NCBI RefSeq assembly: GCF_026342835.1
Contig: NZ_JAPEMI010000001.1
Span: 6,950,501-7,014,500, forward strand
Direction of reading: 5' to 3'
Length of the DNA stretch: 64,000 nucleotides
Source: Streptomyces sp. NBC_00154
Lineage (GTDB): Bacteria; Actinomycetota; Actinomycetes; Streptomycetales; Streptomycetaceae
This document shows positions 19,412 through 28,171 of the stretch, piece by piece. How positions within the stretch are numbered: position 1 is the stretch's first letter; each line of letters opens with the position of its first letter. A model generated the notes under the pieces. That model was not told the DNA's origin and did not search any database. It was given only the letters and a program-made list of their open reading frames with translations. The position numbers were made by a program, and so were the translations under genes.

Positions 19412-19897
19412 TCAGCCCTGATGCCGACCGTGCTCTGCCCGGAGCACCCGCTGAAGTTCGTCGGTGTGCTCCTCCACAAGATCCGGACGGTGGTGGTACG
19501 CCGCCGGAGTGTTCTGGAACAGGGCCACACGCCATGATCCGGAACCGTACTCGGCAACCAGGGTCTGCACCGCATTCACCGCGGCATTCAACTCGGACTG
19601 TCCCGGCGGCACCATCCCCGCGATGGCACGCAGTATCGCCGCGTTGCCGCCTAGCGTCCGCACCTCCCGCACCTTCCACACATACGCCGCGGTCGGATGG
19701 TCGGCGAAGATCGGTGCGAGATGACGTTCCACCTCCGAGCCGCGCACCTGGCTTCCGTCGAACCCGATCATTGCGGCATCAGGGGCGAACAGCGCCGCAT
19801 AGGCGTGAGCGTCGCGGCGGTTCCAGGCCCGGAGCAACTCTTCGTAGAGGTCCCGCACCGCAGGCGTTACGGACTCCTCATCGGGGCTCTCGTTCAT
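19412..19897 (-). CDS. SnoaL-like / DUF4440 (SgcJ/EcaC-type) protein
   Basis: A 161-residue protein with a cone-shaped alpha+beta NTF2-like fold (ELLRAWNRRDAHAYAALFAP, then TPAAYHHRPDLVEEHTDELQ). Members with this layout are annotated SgcJ/EcaC family; their reaction is usually unknown. The frame is open to 19978, but residues before Met19897 are encoded by a perfect inverted repeat that touches this ATG, so 19897 is preferred. No Shine-Dalgarno is present; the repeat occupies that position. It is divergent from the MerR gene. Confidence 0.7.
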   Translation of the reverse strand: MNESPDEESVTPAVRDLYEELLRAWNRRDAHAYAALFAPDAAMIGFDGSQVRGSEVERHLAPIFADHPTAAYVWKVREVRTLGGNAAILRAIAGMVPPGQSELNAAVNAVQTLVAEYGSGSWRVALFQNTPAAYHHRPDLVEEHTDELQRVLRAEHGRHQG

Positions 19898-19951
19898 GGC
19901 GCCGATCCTGCCACGGTCCGCGCCGCCGAGGACCGTGGCAGGATCGGCGCC
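19898..19951. repeat. Perfect 22-bp inverted repeat touching a start codon
   Basis: Arms at 19898-19919 and 19930-19951 are perfectly complementary with a 10-base loop. The inner end of the arm touches the ATG of the SnoaL-like gene (minus strand). As RNA it would form a very stable hairpin over the place of the ribosome-binding site; as DNA it could be a dimeric repressor operator. Confidence 0.85.
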
Positions 19952-20058
19952 ACCCAGGTGTGTTACACGCTGTCCCATGGGGACGCCGCCTCAGCATCAG
20001 CTCGCCGATCAGTCGCCCTGCCGGCCAGCGGTGGTTCGATGCTGGAGGCCGAGCTTGA

Positions 20059-20077
20059 GTCTCCACCAGGGGGAGAC
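20059..20077 (+). promoter_or_regulatory. MerR-type operator
   Basis: GTCTCC (20059-20064) and GGAGAC (20072-20077) form a dyad with a 7-base spacer, directly after a TTGAGT-like -35 element at about 20055. It ends 14 bases before the merR start. MerR regulators bind dyads between the -35 and -10 boxes of their own or target promoters, so autoregulation is likely. Confidence 0.5.
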
Positions 20078-20091
20078 CAGAAGGTGGGGGC

Positions 20092-21039
20092 ATGGACGGC
20101 GACTCGCTCTACTCGATCGGCGATCTGGCCCGGCGCACCGGGCTGACGGTCAGGACCATTCGGTTCTACTCCGACCGCGGGATCGTGGCGCCGACAGACC
20201 GCAGCCCGGCCGGCTACCGCCTGTACGACATCGACGCCGTTGCGCGCCTGGACTTCGTGCGGACTCTTCGTGCTCTGGGGCTGGACCTGCCCACGGTCCG
20301 CAAGGTCGTGGACCGGGAACTGCCGTTGTCCGAGGTCGCCGCGGCGCACGCCGAAGCGCTGGCGGTGCAGATCCGCACCCTGCGCCTGCGGCGCGCGGTG
20401 TGGACAGCGGTGGCCGGCCGAGGGCCCACACCTGAGGAGATGGAACTGATGCACAGACTCGCCAAGCTCTCCGAAAAGGAACGCGAAGGCCTGATCGCCG
20501 AATTCCTCGACGACGTCTTCGCCCACCTGCACACCGACCCCGCATTCGCGGCGGTGATCCGCACGATGACACCCGAGCTGCCGGACGACCCCGAGGCGGA
20601 GCAGGTCGAGGCGTGGGTGGAGCTGGCCGAACTTTCCCAGGATCCGGACTTCCGCGCCGCTGTGCGGCGGATGGCGCACGACCAGGCGGCCGAGCGCGCC
20701 CAGGGCGACACCGCGGTGGTGCACCGCGACCTGGCCGCAGTCCTCCGTGACCAGGTCGGCCCCGCCCTGGCAGCGGGCGTCGCCCCCGCCTCGCCCGAGG
20801 CCGGTCCCGTCGTCGCCGCGCTCACGGCTCACTACGCGTGCATCTCCGGTCACGGGGACGACAGCGATCTCCGGCGCCGGCTCCTGACCCGGCTGGAGAC
20901 TGTGAACGACCCGCGCAGGGAGCAGTACTTTCAGCTCCTCGCCGTGATCAACGGCTGGCCGGCCCCACAGAGTCTGACCACGGTGTTCGACTGGTCCATC
21001 CAGGCATTGCGCGCCCGGATGCGGCGCACAGGGCCCTGA
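20092..21039 (+). CDS. MerR-family transcriptional regulator
   Basis: A 315-residue regulator. The winged helix-turn-helix is at the N-terminus (YSIGDLARRTGLTVRTIRFY, SPAGYRLYDIDAVARLDFVR). A coiled dimerisation helix follows, then an alpha-helical domain of about 190 residues that is larger than in metal sensors and probably binds a small organic ligand. No cysteine metal-binding motif was seen. A dyad operator precedes the gene. The start ATG 20092 has an AAGGTGGGGG site. Confidence 0.85.
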   Translation: MDGDSLYSIGDLARRTGLTVRTIRFYSDRGIVAPTDRSPAGYRLYDIDAVARLDFVRTLRALGLDLPTVRKVVDRELPLSEVAAAHAEALAVQIRTLRLRRAVWTAVAGRGPTPEEMELMHRLAKLSEKEREGLIAEFLDDVFAHLHTDPAFAAVIRTMTPELPDDPEAEQVEAWVELAELSQDPDFRAAVRRMAHDQAAERAQGDTAVVHRDLAAVLRDQVGPALAAGVAPASPEAGPVVAALTAHYACISGHGDDSDLRRRLLTRLETVNDPRREQYFQLLAVINGWPAPQSLTTVFDWSIQALRARMRRTGP

Positions 21040-21299
21040 TCGCATCGCCGGTGGACCGGTCCTGGGCGGCCGACGGCACCCCGGCACCGGCGGTCGGCCC
21101 GTCCGCGGAGTCGATCCGCGCAGGGCTGTGATGAACCGGGCCGGACCGCATTGCCGCTTCGACAGGGGGCTGCCGTCAGCTCTTCGTCCGGGACACACCC
21201 GCCCCGGGTCAGCACGACCGAAGCCGCCAGGACACGAGGCGCCGGACACCGAGTGACTGGTTGAGGTACAGTTTTTTTGTCCTGTTGTCTCCGATAGAG

Positions 21300-21422
21300 G
21301 TGGACGTTGCGCATCTGAGGTTCGCGATCATCGCGCGGTACGGCATCGTCCGTACGCCCGTCACGCTGCTGCTGGCTTTCTTGCGGCCCGTGACCCCGCG
21401 TGGATGCGACCTCGGTGCATGA
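21300..21422 (+). CDS. Possible 40-residue leader peptide before the ABC-F gene
   Basis: A GTG at 21300 opens a 40-codon frame (VDVAHLRFAIIARYG..., ending RGCDLGA) whose stop at 21420-21422 falls inside a hairpin-like element that ends in a pyrimidine/T-rich run. A 10-codon frame starts in phase at 21390. ABC-F resistance genes are often controlled by ribosome stalling on leader peptides. No homologue is known to me, so this is a candidate only. Confidence 0.25.
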   Translation: MDVAHLRFAIIARYGIVRTPVTLLLAFLRPVTPRGCDLGA

Positions 21423-21460
21423 GTCCTTCACCCTTCGGAGGGCCGCACCCCTTTCTTTCC
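21414..21460 (+). promoter_or_regulatory. Possible transcription attenuator
   Basis: GGTGC (21414-21418) can pair with GCACC (21445-21449), enclosing an inner hairpin CCCT-TCGG-AGGG, followed by CTTTCTTTCC. It lies 70 bases before the ABC-F start and overlaps the stop of the candidate leader peptide. Confidence 0.4.
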
Positions 21461-21529
21461 GGTTCGGTCGCCGCGTGGTGCTCGCATACGAAGTCCCCTG
21501 CCCCTGCGCTTGCGACTGCGAGAATCATC

Positions 21530-23191
21530 ATGATGTACACCAGTGCGCCCAGCACCTCCGTGACCTGCTCCGCCCTGTCCTTCCAGTGGCCGGACGGCAC
21601 GACCGTCTTCGACGGGCTCTCCCTCACCATCGGCAGGGGCCGCACCGGCCTCGCGGGCGCCAACGGCACCGGCAAGTCCACTCTGCTGCGACTGCTGGCC
21701 GGCCAACTCCGCCCCTCACAGGGGTCGGTGACCGTCGGCGGCAGCCTTGCCCACCTGCCGCAGAACATCACCCTCGACACGACGCTCCGCGTCGACCAGG
21801 CCCTGGGCATCGCCGGGCGGCGCGCCGCGCTGCGCGCCATCGAGGCCGGAGACGTCGGCGTCGAGCACTTCGAAACGATCGGCGACGACTGGGACGTCGA
21901 GGAGCGGGCCCTGGCAACACTCGGCTCGCTCGGACTCGGCGACGTCGAACTCGACCGCACCATAGGCCAGTTGTCCGGTGGGGAGACCGTTCTGCTGCGC
22001 CTGTCCGCGCTGTTGTTGGAGCGTCCCGACGTACTCCTGCTCGACGAGCCGACGAACAACCTTGACCTGTTCGCACGCCGTCGGCTCTACGAAGCCGTCG
22101 ACTCCTGGCGCTCCGGCGTACTGGTCGTCGTCAGCCACGACCAGGAGCTGCTCGAGCGAGTGGACCGTATCGCCGAACTGCGCTCCGGATCAGTGAGTTG
22201 GTACGGGGGCGGCTGGTCGGCCTACGAGGAGGCGGTGGCCACTCAGCAGGAAGCAGCCGGCCGGATGCTGCGGGTCGCCGAAGCGGATGTACGCCGTCAG
22301 AAGCGCGAACTGGAGGAGGCCAGGATCAAGGCGGCGCGACGCCAGCGGCACAGCAAGAAGATGGATGCCGAGCGGCTGGCCCCGAGAATCGTCGCCGGTG
22401 AGCGCAAGCGGTCCGCGCAGGAGTCGGCGGACAAGCTCCGCGGCCTCCAGGAGGATCGTCTCCATGAGGCGCGCGAGCGGCGCGAGGAGGCCGCGGACGC
22501 GATCCACAGTGACGACGAGATCAGGGTGAGCCTGCCCCATACCGCCGTGCCCGCCGGCCGCACCGTCCTGGGCCTGCACGAACTGCACCCCCGGTTCGGC
22601 AAGCTGCGCGAAGGAAATCTCCAGGTGCACGGGCCCGAACGCATCGCGCTGGTCGGGCGCAACGGAGCCGGGAAGACCTCTCTGCTGCGCACCCTCACCG
22701 GGGAGCTCGCACCGCTGTCCGGCGAGGCCAGGACATGGGTGCCGCTGCGGTTCCTTCCGCAGCGTCTGGATGTGCTGGACGAGGAGTTGAGTGTCGCAGC
22801 GAACGTGGCACGCCTGGCTCCCGGAGTCACCGACAACCACATCCGCTCCCAACTCGCGCGGTTCCTGTTCAAGGGGGCACGCGCCGAACAGCCGGCGGGC
22901 ACCCTGTCGGGTGGCGAACGCTTCCGGGCCGCCCTCGCGGCGACGATGCTCGCCGCACCGGCCCCGCAGCTGCTGATGCTGGACGAGCCGACCAACAATC
23001 TCGACATGGCCAGCGTGCGACAGCTGACGAGCGCGCTCGACTCCTACCGGGGCGCACTCCTGATCGCCAGCCACGACCTGGCCTTCCTCGAATCGGCGGG
23101 CATCACCCGCTGGCTGCTCCTCGGTGAGGAAATCCAGGAGAGGAGCGTCGAAGAGGTCCGCGACCTGCTCGAAGCGCCAGAGGCCGGCTGA
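21530..23191 (+). CDS. ABC-F family ATPase (ribosome-acting)
   Basis: A 553-residue protein with two ABC ATPase domains and no membrane domain. Site 1 has GANGTGKST, LSGGE and LLLDEPTNNLD. Site 2 has GRNGAGKTS, LSGGE and LMLDEPTNNLD. A charged interdomain linker lies at about 235-340 (RRQKRELEEARIKAARRQRH). ABC-F proteins bind the ribosomal E site; many protect against macrolide, lincosamide or pleuromutilin drugs, others aid translation of difficult peptides. The start may be 21530 or 21533; an in-frame ATG at 21404 would read through the proposed attenuator. It converges on the regulator at 23223 with only 31 bases between stops. Confidence 0.88.
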   Translation: MMYTSAPSTSVTCSALSFQWPDGTTVFDGLSLTIGRGRTGLAGANGTGKSTLLRLLAGQLRPSQGSVTVGGSLAHLPQNITLDTTLRVDQALGIAGRRAALRAIEAGDVGVEHFETIGDDWDVEERALATLGSLGLGDVELDRTIGQLSGGETVLLRLSALLLERPDVLLLDEPTNNLDLFARRRLYEAVDSWRSGVLVVVSHDQELLERVDRIAELRSGSVSWYGGGWSAYEEAVATQQEAAGRMLRVAEADVRRQKRELEEARIKAARRQRHSKKMDAERLAPRIVAGERKRSAQESADKLRGLQEDRLHEARERREEAADAIHSDDEIRVSLPHTAVPAGRTVLGLHELHPRFGKLREGNLQVHGPERIALVGRNGAGKTSLLRTLTGELAPLSGEARTWVPLRFLPQRLDVLDEELSVAANVARLAPGVTDNHIRSQLARFLFKGARAEQPAGTLSGGERFRAALAATMLAAPAPQLLMLDEPTNNLDMASVRQLTSALDSYRGALLIASHDLAFLESAGITRWLLLGEEIQERSVEEVRDLLEAPEAG

Positions 23192-23222
23192 GCCCCCCCC
23201 GCGGGGCGGATGGGCCCGGAAC

Positions 23223-24110
23223 TCACTGATCCGGTGCCTGCGCGGCCTCGTCGGCGGCGGCCTTGTCGGTGTCGGTAGGCGCAGGCGGCGGGGGAGCGGC
23301 CAGGTGCGCGAGCATCTGAAGCCGTTCTTCCGTGGGGGAGCCGGGCTCGGCGTGGTAGGCGATGAGCATCTGACCGGGGGCGCCGGGAAGCGCCAGTTTC
23401 TCGTAGTGGAGATCGAGAGGACCGACCTGAGGGTGGAGCAGGCGGGTGACACCGCTCGTCTTCTGCCGTACGTCCTGGCGGGCCCAGAGGGTGCGGAAGC
23501 GCTCGCTGTGCAGGCTGAGTTCACCGATCAGCTGGACGAGCTTGGGGTCGTCGACGGCGGCTGCGCTGACCGACCGCAAATAGGCGACGGCCTTGGCAGT
23601 CGTCTTGTCCCAGTCCCGGTAGAACTCGCGCATTTCCGGTTCGAGGAATGCGGCTCGCAGCGTGTTGATCCCCGGCGCGAAGAGGGGGTTGAGCGCGATG
23701 GCCATCCGGTTCGCGGCCAGTGTGGTCATGTAGCGGCCATGGACGAGGGCGGGCGTGGTGGGCCAGCCGTCGATCAGGTTCTGGATGCTCGCGCTCACCC
23801 TCTCCGGGCGGGAGGGCCGACGCGTGGCATTCCGGGGCGAGCGGGCGAGCGCGTGCATGTAGACGCGGGCGTCGGTTTCGAGCCGCAGGGCGCCGGCGAT
23901 GCTGTCGAGGACCTGGTCGGAGGGGTGCCGGTCGCGGCCCTGTTCCAGACGCAGGTAGTACTCGGCGCTGATGCCGGCGAGGAGGGCGACCTCCTCCCGG
24001 CGCAGACCGGGTACCCGTCGGCGGTCTCCGGCGGGCAGTCCCACATCCCCGGGACGCACCTGTTCGCGGCGGGCTCGCAAGTAGTCACCCAGCTTGCTTG
24101 CTGTTGCCAT
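23223..24110 (-). CDS. MmyB-type XRE transcriptional regulator
   Basis: A 295-residue regulator. The N-terminal helix-turn-helix (LGDYLRARREQVRPGDVGLP, VPGLRREEVALLAGISAEYY) is the typical RREEVA..AG-S..YY type. The C-terminal 200 residues match the MmyB-like ligand-binding (PAS-like) domain (RYMTTLAANRMAIALNPLF). Streptomyces members commonly repress a divergently transcribed short-chain dehydrogenase, as here. A dyad lies between the two genes. ATG 24110 is the start; the frame is open to 24275 but would overlap the SDR promoter. Confidence 0.88.
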   Translation of the reverse strand: MATASKLGDYLRARREQVRPGDVGLPAGDRRRVPGLRREEVALLAGISAEYYLRLEQGRDRHPSDQVLDSIAGALRLETDARVYMHALARSPRNATRRPSRPERVSASIQNLIDGWPTTPALVHGRYMTTLAANRMAIALNPLFAPGINTLRAAFLEPEMREFYRDWDKTTAKAVAYLRSVSAAAVDDPKLVQLIGELSLHSERFRTLWARQDVRQKTSGVTRLLHPQVGPLDLHYEKLALPGAPGQMLIAYHAEPGSPTEERLQMLAHLAAPPPPAPTDTDKAAADEAAQAPDQ

Positions 24111-24144
24111 GAATCCCAGGGTAGGTCCCGTCGACTGCCGCATC

Positions 24145-24169
24145 CTGTCCCTGTCGGTACCAGGGACAG
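24145..24169. promoter_or_regulatory. Operator between MmyB regulator and SDR
   Basis: CTGTCCCTG (24145-24153) and CAGGGACAG (24161-24169) are a perfect 9-bp inverted repeat with a 7-base spacer, 35 bases before the regulator start. A TAGCGT -10 box for the SDR follows at about 24199-24204. Confidence 0.65.
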
Positions 24170-24283
24170 CGGGGCCTGGTCGGGCTGGCGGGCCGGACCT
24201 AGCGTGAACAGGAACCAGCCGCAGGCGCCCGCAGTCCGGCTGCGGCGCACAACGCCACGCAACAGAAATGAGCACGTCGCACC

Positions 24284-25222
24284 ATGACCGATCTCCTGCG
24301 TACGCCCTTCGGATTCTCCTCGACCGCCGACGACGTGATCGCCGGGATCGACCTCACAGGTCGGCGTGCGTTGGTCACCGGCGCGACATCCGGAATCGGG
24401 GTCGAGACCGCGCGCACCCTGGCCGCAGCGGGCGCCGAAGTGGTCCTCGGAGTCCGGCGCCGCGAAGCCGGTGACCGTATCGCCGCACAGATCGCCGAAC
24501 GGACGGGTAACCCTCTGGTGAGCGCCCGTGCACTCGACCTCGGCGATCTGCGGTCGGTGGCCGTCTTCGTCGCGTCCTGGGACGGTCCGCTGCACATCCT
24601 GATCAACAACGCCGGGATCATGGCACTGCCCGAGCTGGAACTGACCCAGGAGGGGCACGAACTCCAGTTCGCCACGAACTACCTCGGTCACTTCGCCCTG
24701 ACCAGGGGCCTGCACGAGGCACTCGCTGCGGCTTCCGGCGCCCGGATCGTCTCGGTCAGCTCGAGCGCGCACCTGTTCTCGCCGGTGATCTTCGACGACC
24801 TGGACTTCCGGTTCCGCGCCTACGACCGGTGGGCGGCCTACGGCCAGTCCAAGACCGCCGATGTGCTGCTCGCGGTGGAAGCCGACCGTCGGTGGTCGCA
24901 CGAGGGCATTCTCGCCAACGCCCTCAACCCCGGAGCGATCGCTACCGGGCTGCAGAAACACACCGGCGGCCTGCAGACCCCCGTCGACAAGCAGAAGACG
25001 CCCGCGCAGGGCGCCGCCACCTCCGTACTGCTCGCCGCTTCGCCCCTGGTCGAAGGTGTCGGCGGCCGCTACTTCGAGGACTGCAACGAAGCCCCGGTCC
25101 TGCGTGGCAAGCCCGTCATGTTCGGCGGCGGAGTCGCCCCGTGGGCGCTCGACGCCTACAACGCGGAGCGGCTGTGGGACACCTCGACCGAACTCGTCGC
25201 CCGCGCCACGACCGAGCACTGA
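24284..25222 (+). CDS. Short-chain dehydrogenase (WW-domain oxidoreductase-like)
   Basis: A 312-residue NAD(P)-dependent reductase. The cofactor loop is TGATSGIG, NNAGIM follows, and YGQSK is the catalytic YxxxK motif preceded by a serine pair (SVSSSAHLFS). Its length and an N-terminal extension (TPFGFSSTADDVIAGIDLTG) place it with the retinol-dehydrogenase-like SDR group. The substrate is unknown. It is divergent from the MmyB-type regulator that probably controls it. Confidence 0.88.
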   Translation: MTDLLRTPFGFSSTADDVIAGIDLTGRRALVTGATSGIGVETARTLAAAGAEVVLGVRRREAGDRIAAQIAERTGNPLVSARALDLGDLRSVAVFVASWDGPLHILINNAGIMALPELELTQEGHELQFATNYLGHFALTRGLHEALAAASGARIVSVSSSAHLFSPVIFDDLDFRFRAYDRWAAYGQSKTADVLLAVEADRRWSHEGILANALNPGAIATGLQKHTGGLQTPVDKQKTPAQGAATSVLLAASPLVEGVGGRYFEDCNEAPVLRGKPVMFGGGVAPWALDAYNAERLWDTSTELVARATTEH

Positions 25223-25335
25223 GACCCGGATCGCTCTCCTTGCCCCACCGCGTCGACACCCAGGCCGGTCGCCGCACGGTCACGTCGCGACCATCGTCGG
25301 ATGGCTGCGACGTGACCGTGCGCGCTGTCCCGGAG

Positions 25336-26268
25336 TCAGAGGGTGGGGAGACCTGTCTCGGAATGTGGGGCCCTGATGTGTTGCTTCGCCGTCTCCGTGG
25401 CTCGTACGTGGGTCGAATCGAGGACCACCGGTGCAGGATCGGCGGACCCCGGGCGGCTGCTGCGTCCGACGTCGCCCGGTGAATTCTCCCCGCAGACCTT
25501 GGTCCGGGGCCGGACCGGAAGCGGTGGACGGTGCACGGTGGACGGCGGAGCCTCGGAGTACGGCGGCACCTGCTGCGCTGCGCCCCCGCTCTTCAACACA
25601 TAAATGAGCGCGGCGATGACGGCCTCGTCATCGAGGGTCGGTGTCCGGGCGACCTGCGGGCGCGTTCTCACCGACGGCAACAACGGCCGTGCGATCTCCC
25701 GCAATCCGCCCGGAACACTCCATCCACGTCGCCCGATTCCCTTGATCCGCTCCAGGGCATACGCATTGTCCGTGTGCTTTTCCCCGGCCGGAAGCGCCAG
25801 GGCATCCCTGCGCTCCTGAATTCGCTCGAACTGGCAGATGATGTCTGCTACTTGGGATGGATCTTTCAAGGATCCGGTGGCGAGCTGTTCCTTTGTCTCC
25901 AGAAGTTCGCGGTACATCGCTCCATATGTGCTGCACAGCTTGATGGATTCGTCCCCGCGATCGCTCAGTCCGATGGCATGGGGGGCGACGATCGTCAACG
26001 CGGCGAGACCCGACAGCACCGAGATCAGCACCTGTGCCGTGAGGCGCGAGGACTCTCCGATGACGGGCCAGGCCAGGAGCCCTGTGATAAGGCTGAGTGC
26101 TGCGGCGGTGGAGGTGTACAGACGGACTTTCTGCACCAGTCGAGCCGCTTCCCTCGGCATTCTGTTCGCCCAGTAGCCGGCACTTTCGATGCTTTCCTCA
26201 AGCCGCTGCGACATTGCTGCGTCAGCCGGGTTCTTCGACCCTCTGAAAATCTTGGACAGGAGTTTCAT
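25336..26268 (-). CDS. Two-TM SLATT-like protein
   Basis: A 310-residue protein. Residues 15-45 are amphipathic, two hydrophobic helices follow (TAAALSLITGLLAWPVIG and VLISVLSGLAALTIVAPHAI), then a helical segment (YGAMYRELLETKEQLATGSL) and a long, probably disordered proline/arginine-rich tail. That order resembles SLATT proteins, proposed pore-forming effectors in nucleotide-signal immune systems. No nucleotidyltransferase or SLOG gene is adjacent, so it would be an orphan. ATG 26268 follows AGAGG; an in-frame start at 26343 is possible. Confidence 0.5.
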   Translation of the reverse strand: MKLLSKIFRGSKNPADAAMSQRLEESIESAGYWANRMPREAARLVQKVRLYTSTAAALSLITGLLAWPVIGESSRLTAQVLISVLSGLAALTIVAPHAIGLSDRGDESIKLCSTYGAMYRELLETKEQLATGSLKDPSQVADIICQFERIQERRDALALPAGEKHTDNAYALERIKGIGRRGWSVPGGLREIARPLLPSVRTRPQVARTPTLDDEAVIAALIYVLKSGGAAQQVPPYSEAPPSTVHRPPLPVRPRTKVCGENSPGDVGRSSRPGSADPAPVVLDSTHVRATETAKQHIRAPHSETGLPTL

Positions 26269-26716
26269 GACACCTCTCACGATCGGAGGGCGGTGGGTGA
26301 ACAGTGACATCCCCGGCTCGTACTTCTCGACACCAACGCACATACAGTCGGTTTAATAACCTGGGTGGAGTAGTACGGGTTGTTCCGGCTGCTTCGTCAG
26401 TGGTCGAGCCACTCGTCATCCGAATCCGTGACCGGTGCTCGCGGACTGCGGTAGCTGCCGGGGATGGTTGCCCCACCGGGTCTTGCCCGGTCGCCGGGTG
26501 CTCCGCCGGGCCGCGTGCGCATTCCGTCACGCGTTCGGCGGTTACTTCGCGCGCGGGTCGTCATGTACGGGTTCGACGGGTTCGAGTCCGCCATCCGCGA
26601 CACACTTACGCCCCGTTGACGCTTGAAATGGCATAGAGGGTGTATAGGGGACCGGGCTCGGGCTGCATGTGTATGTGGCCCCCCGGTGGAGGTAACCGCC
26701 GAGAGGCTCCCCATGG
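26269..26716. other. Intergenic region
   Basis: 448 bases without a gene I would defend. The GTATA-containing stretch near 26640-26650 recurs in related form downstream of the paralogous locus near 40615, so part of the flank of the duplicated glycine-rich gene extends into it. Confidence 0.4.
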
Positions 26717-26753
26717 GGAAACCCCGGCCCGATTCCGACGGGCCGGGGTCTCC
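26717..26753 (-). terminator. Terminator of glycine-rich gene 1
   Basis: A 15-bp stem with one wobble or mismatch (26717-26731 with 26739-26753). A hairpin of nearly the same sequence follows the paralogous gene at 40504-40540. Confidence 0.75.
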
Positions 26754-26773
26754 GTGTTGTGCGGGTGGAACTG

Positions 26774-27319
26774 TTACCACTTGTTGCCGTAGTAGTGGTC
26801 CCTGACCACGCGGAAGCTGCCCACGACGCCATTGCGAACCTTCACGCCGCCGTGGACCTGGCGGGTGAAGACGCCGTTGCTGGTGCTCCAGGGGCCGACA
26901 GTGGCGACCGGGGAGCCGTTGTCGCAGGTCACGCCGCGGAAGACCTCGACGGTGTGGCGGCTGTCGTTGCGGACGTTGAAGCTCCGCGAGCCCAGTCCGC
27001 TGACCACAGTGATGCAGCCGTCCGGGTGGGCGGAGTACGTCCGCTCGTTGAAGTGGATCCTTCCCTCGTAGTGGTAGCCGCCGCCGCGGCCGCCGCCGTA
27101 GCCGCCGCCGTAGCCCTCGTTGCCCTTCCCCTCGTTCCCCTTCCCGGTTCCGGCGTTTCCGGTGTTGCCACCGTCACCGCCGAACGGAGCCGCGGCCGGA
27201 GCCTGGATGGACGGGGCGGCCTGGGTGGATCCAGCGGCCGATGCGTAGGTGATACCAGTTGTAGCGAGAACCGCGGCGCCTACTACAGCGGCGGTCACTG
27301 CGACGGTACGCGTGGTCAT
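26774..27319 (-). CDS. Secreted glycine-rich protein, paralogue 1
   Basis: A 181-residue protein of unknown function. A signal peptide (MTTRTVAVTAAVVGAAVLAT, ending near YASAAG) is followed by a Gln/Ala/Pro stretch and a glycine-rich linker with GYGGG repeats. The C-terminal domain of about 100 residues is predicted to be beta-rich (GCITVVSGLGSRSFNVRNDS, GPWSTSNGVFTRQVHGGVKV) and has two cysteines that could pair. It is strongly similar to the protein at 39920-40483, including the last residues (VVRDHYYGNKW against VVRDHYGNKW). Gene, terminator and part of the leader are duplicated in inverted orientation about 13 kb apart. Confidence 0.75.
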   Translation of the reverse strand: MTTRTVAVTAAVVGAAVLATTGITYASAAGSTQAAPSIQAPAAAPFGGDGGNTGNAGTGKGNEGKGNEGYGGGYGGGRGGGYHYEGRIHFNERTYSAHPDGCITVVSGLGSRSFNVRNDSRHTVEVFRGVTCDNGSPVATVGPWSTSNGVFTRQVHGGVKVRNGVVGSFRVVRDHYYGNKW

Positions 27320-27386
27320 GTCACTTCTTTCTTCTCAGAGACGTCGGCTGGGCTGCCGACCTGTGCACGAAAGTACGGATTGTCTG

Positions 27387-27403
27387 TTTATCTGTCATAT
27401 CCG
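27387..27403 (-). promoter_or_regulatory. Leader motif shared by both glycine-rich genes
   Basis: Read on the minus strand this is CGGATATGACAGATAAA. The paralogue carries CCGATATGACAGGTAAA at 39837-39853, at a similar distance from its start codon. Surrounding sequence is less alike, so the block may be a shared regulatory site. Confidence 0.4.
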
Positions 27404-28171
27404 ACATGCCGGAAATATGAAATTTATCGCTCGACTGGCAGCATGCCGCTGGTCCCGGCACGACGTAGGCGCACACCCGCCCCTTCCTGAATGACCGTCA
27501 TCGACGCCCACGACCCGCCACCTTGACTGCGGCTCCGGCCCGTCGCGTTCCTCCGGCGCACCATCACGAAGACGCTCTGGCGAGGTCGAAGTGCGACCGG
27601 CGGGGCCGCGTGGGCACCCATACCGCCGTACCGATGGCCGAGTGCGGTGGCGTGCGCAGGCGGCGGCGGGGCGGTGCTCGGAACCGGAAGTGTCCCCTTG
27701 TGGGCGGCGCCGCTGCCCGGTTTCGACACCCGGGCATCTGCGTCAGGCCCGGCCCGGTGGTTGAACTCGTACCCGGAGGTACGGGTGCAGCGGGCGAAAA
27801 TCCGGGCGAGCGAACTGAGTCCACATCCGTCGATGCCGACCTCTTCTTGGGGCTTCCCGGCACGGTATTCCATGCGATGGCTTTCCTCGCGCGGCACGCG
27901 TGGCGGTGTCGCCGAACCTCCAACAGAATGATCAATGGAGTGATTGGATCCCACTCGGTGTCAGGTCGCTCACGCTGCGGGGGTACTGGAATGGCGCGGG
28001 GAGAGGCCCTGTGAAGTCAGTGGCAACGTGCGGGATGTGATCGAGTTGCTCTTGCACCCGCCGAGCGGCCACCGACTCGATACGCTTCGGCCTCACCGCG
28101 CACCGTCGTCACCTTCACCCACACTCTCGGACGGTCGCACCGTCGTCGTCACCGTCCCTCAGGAGCAGCAC
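27404..28171. other. Long intergenic region
   Basis: 768 bases between the divergent glycine-rich gene and the small gene at 28172. Frames on both strands are open but have no recognisable motif and poor codon bias. I see nothing else in it. Confidence 0.4.
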
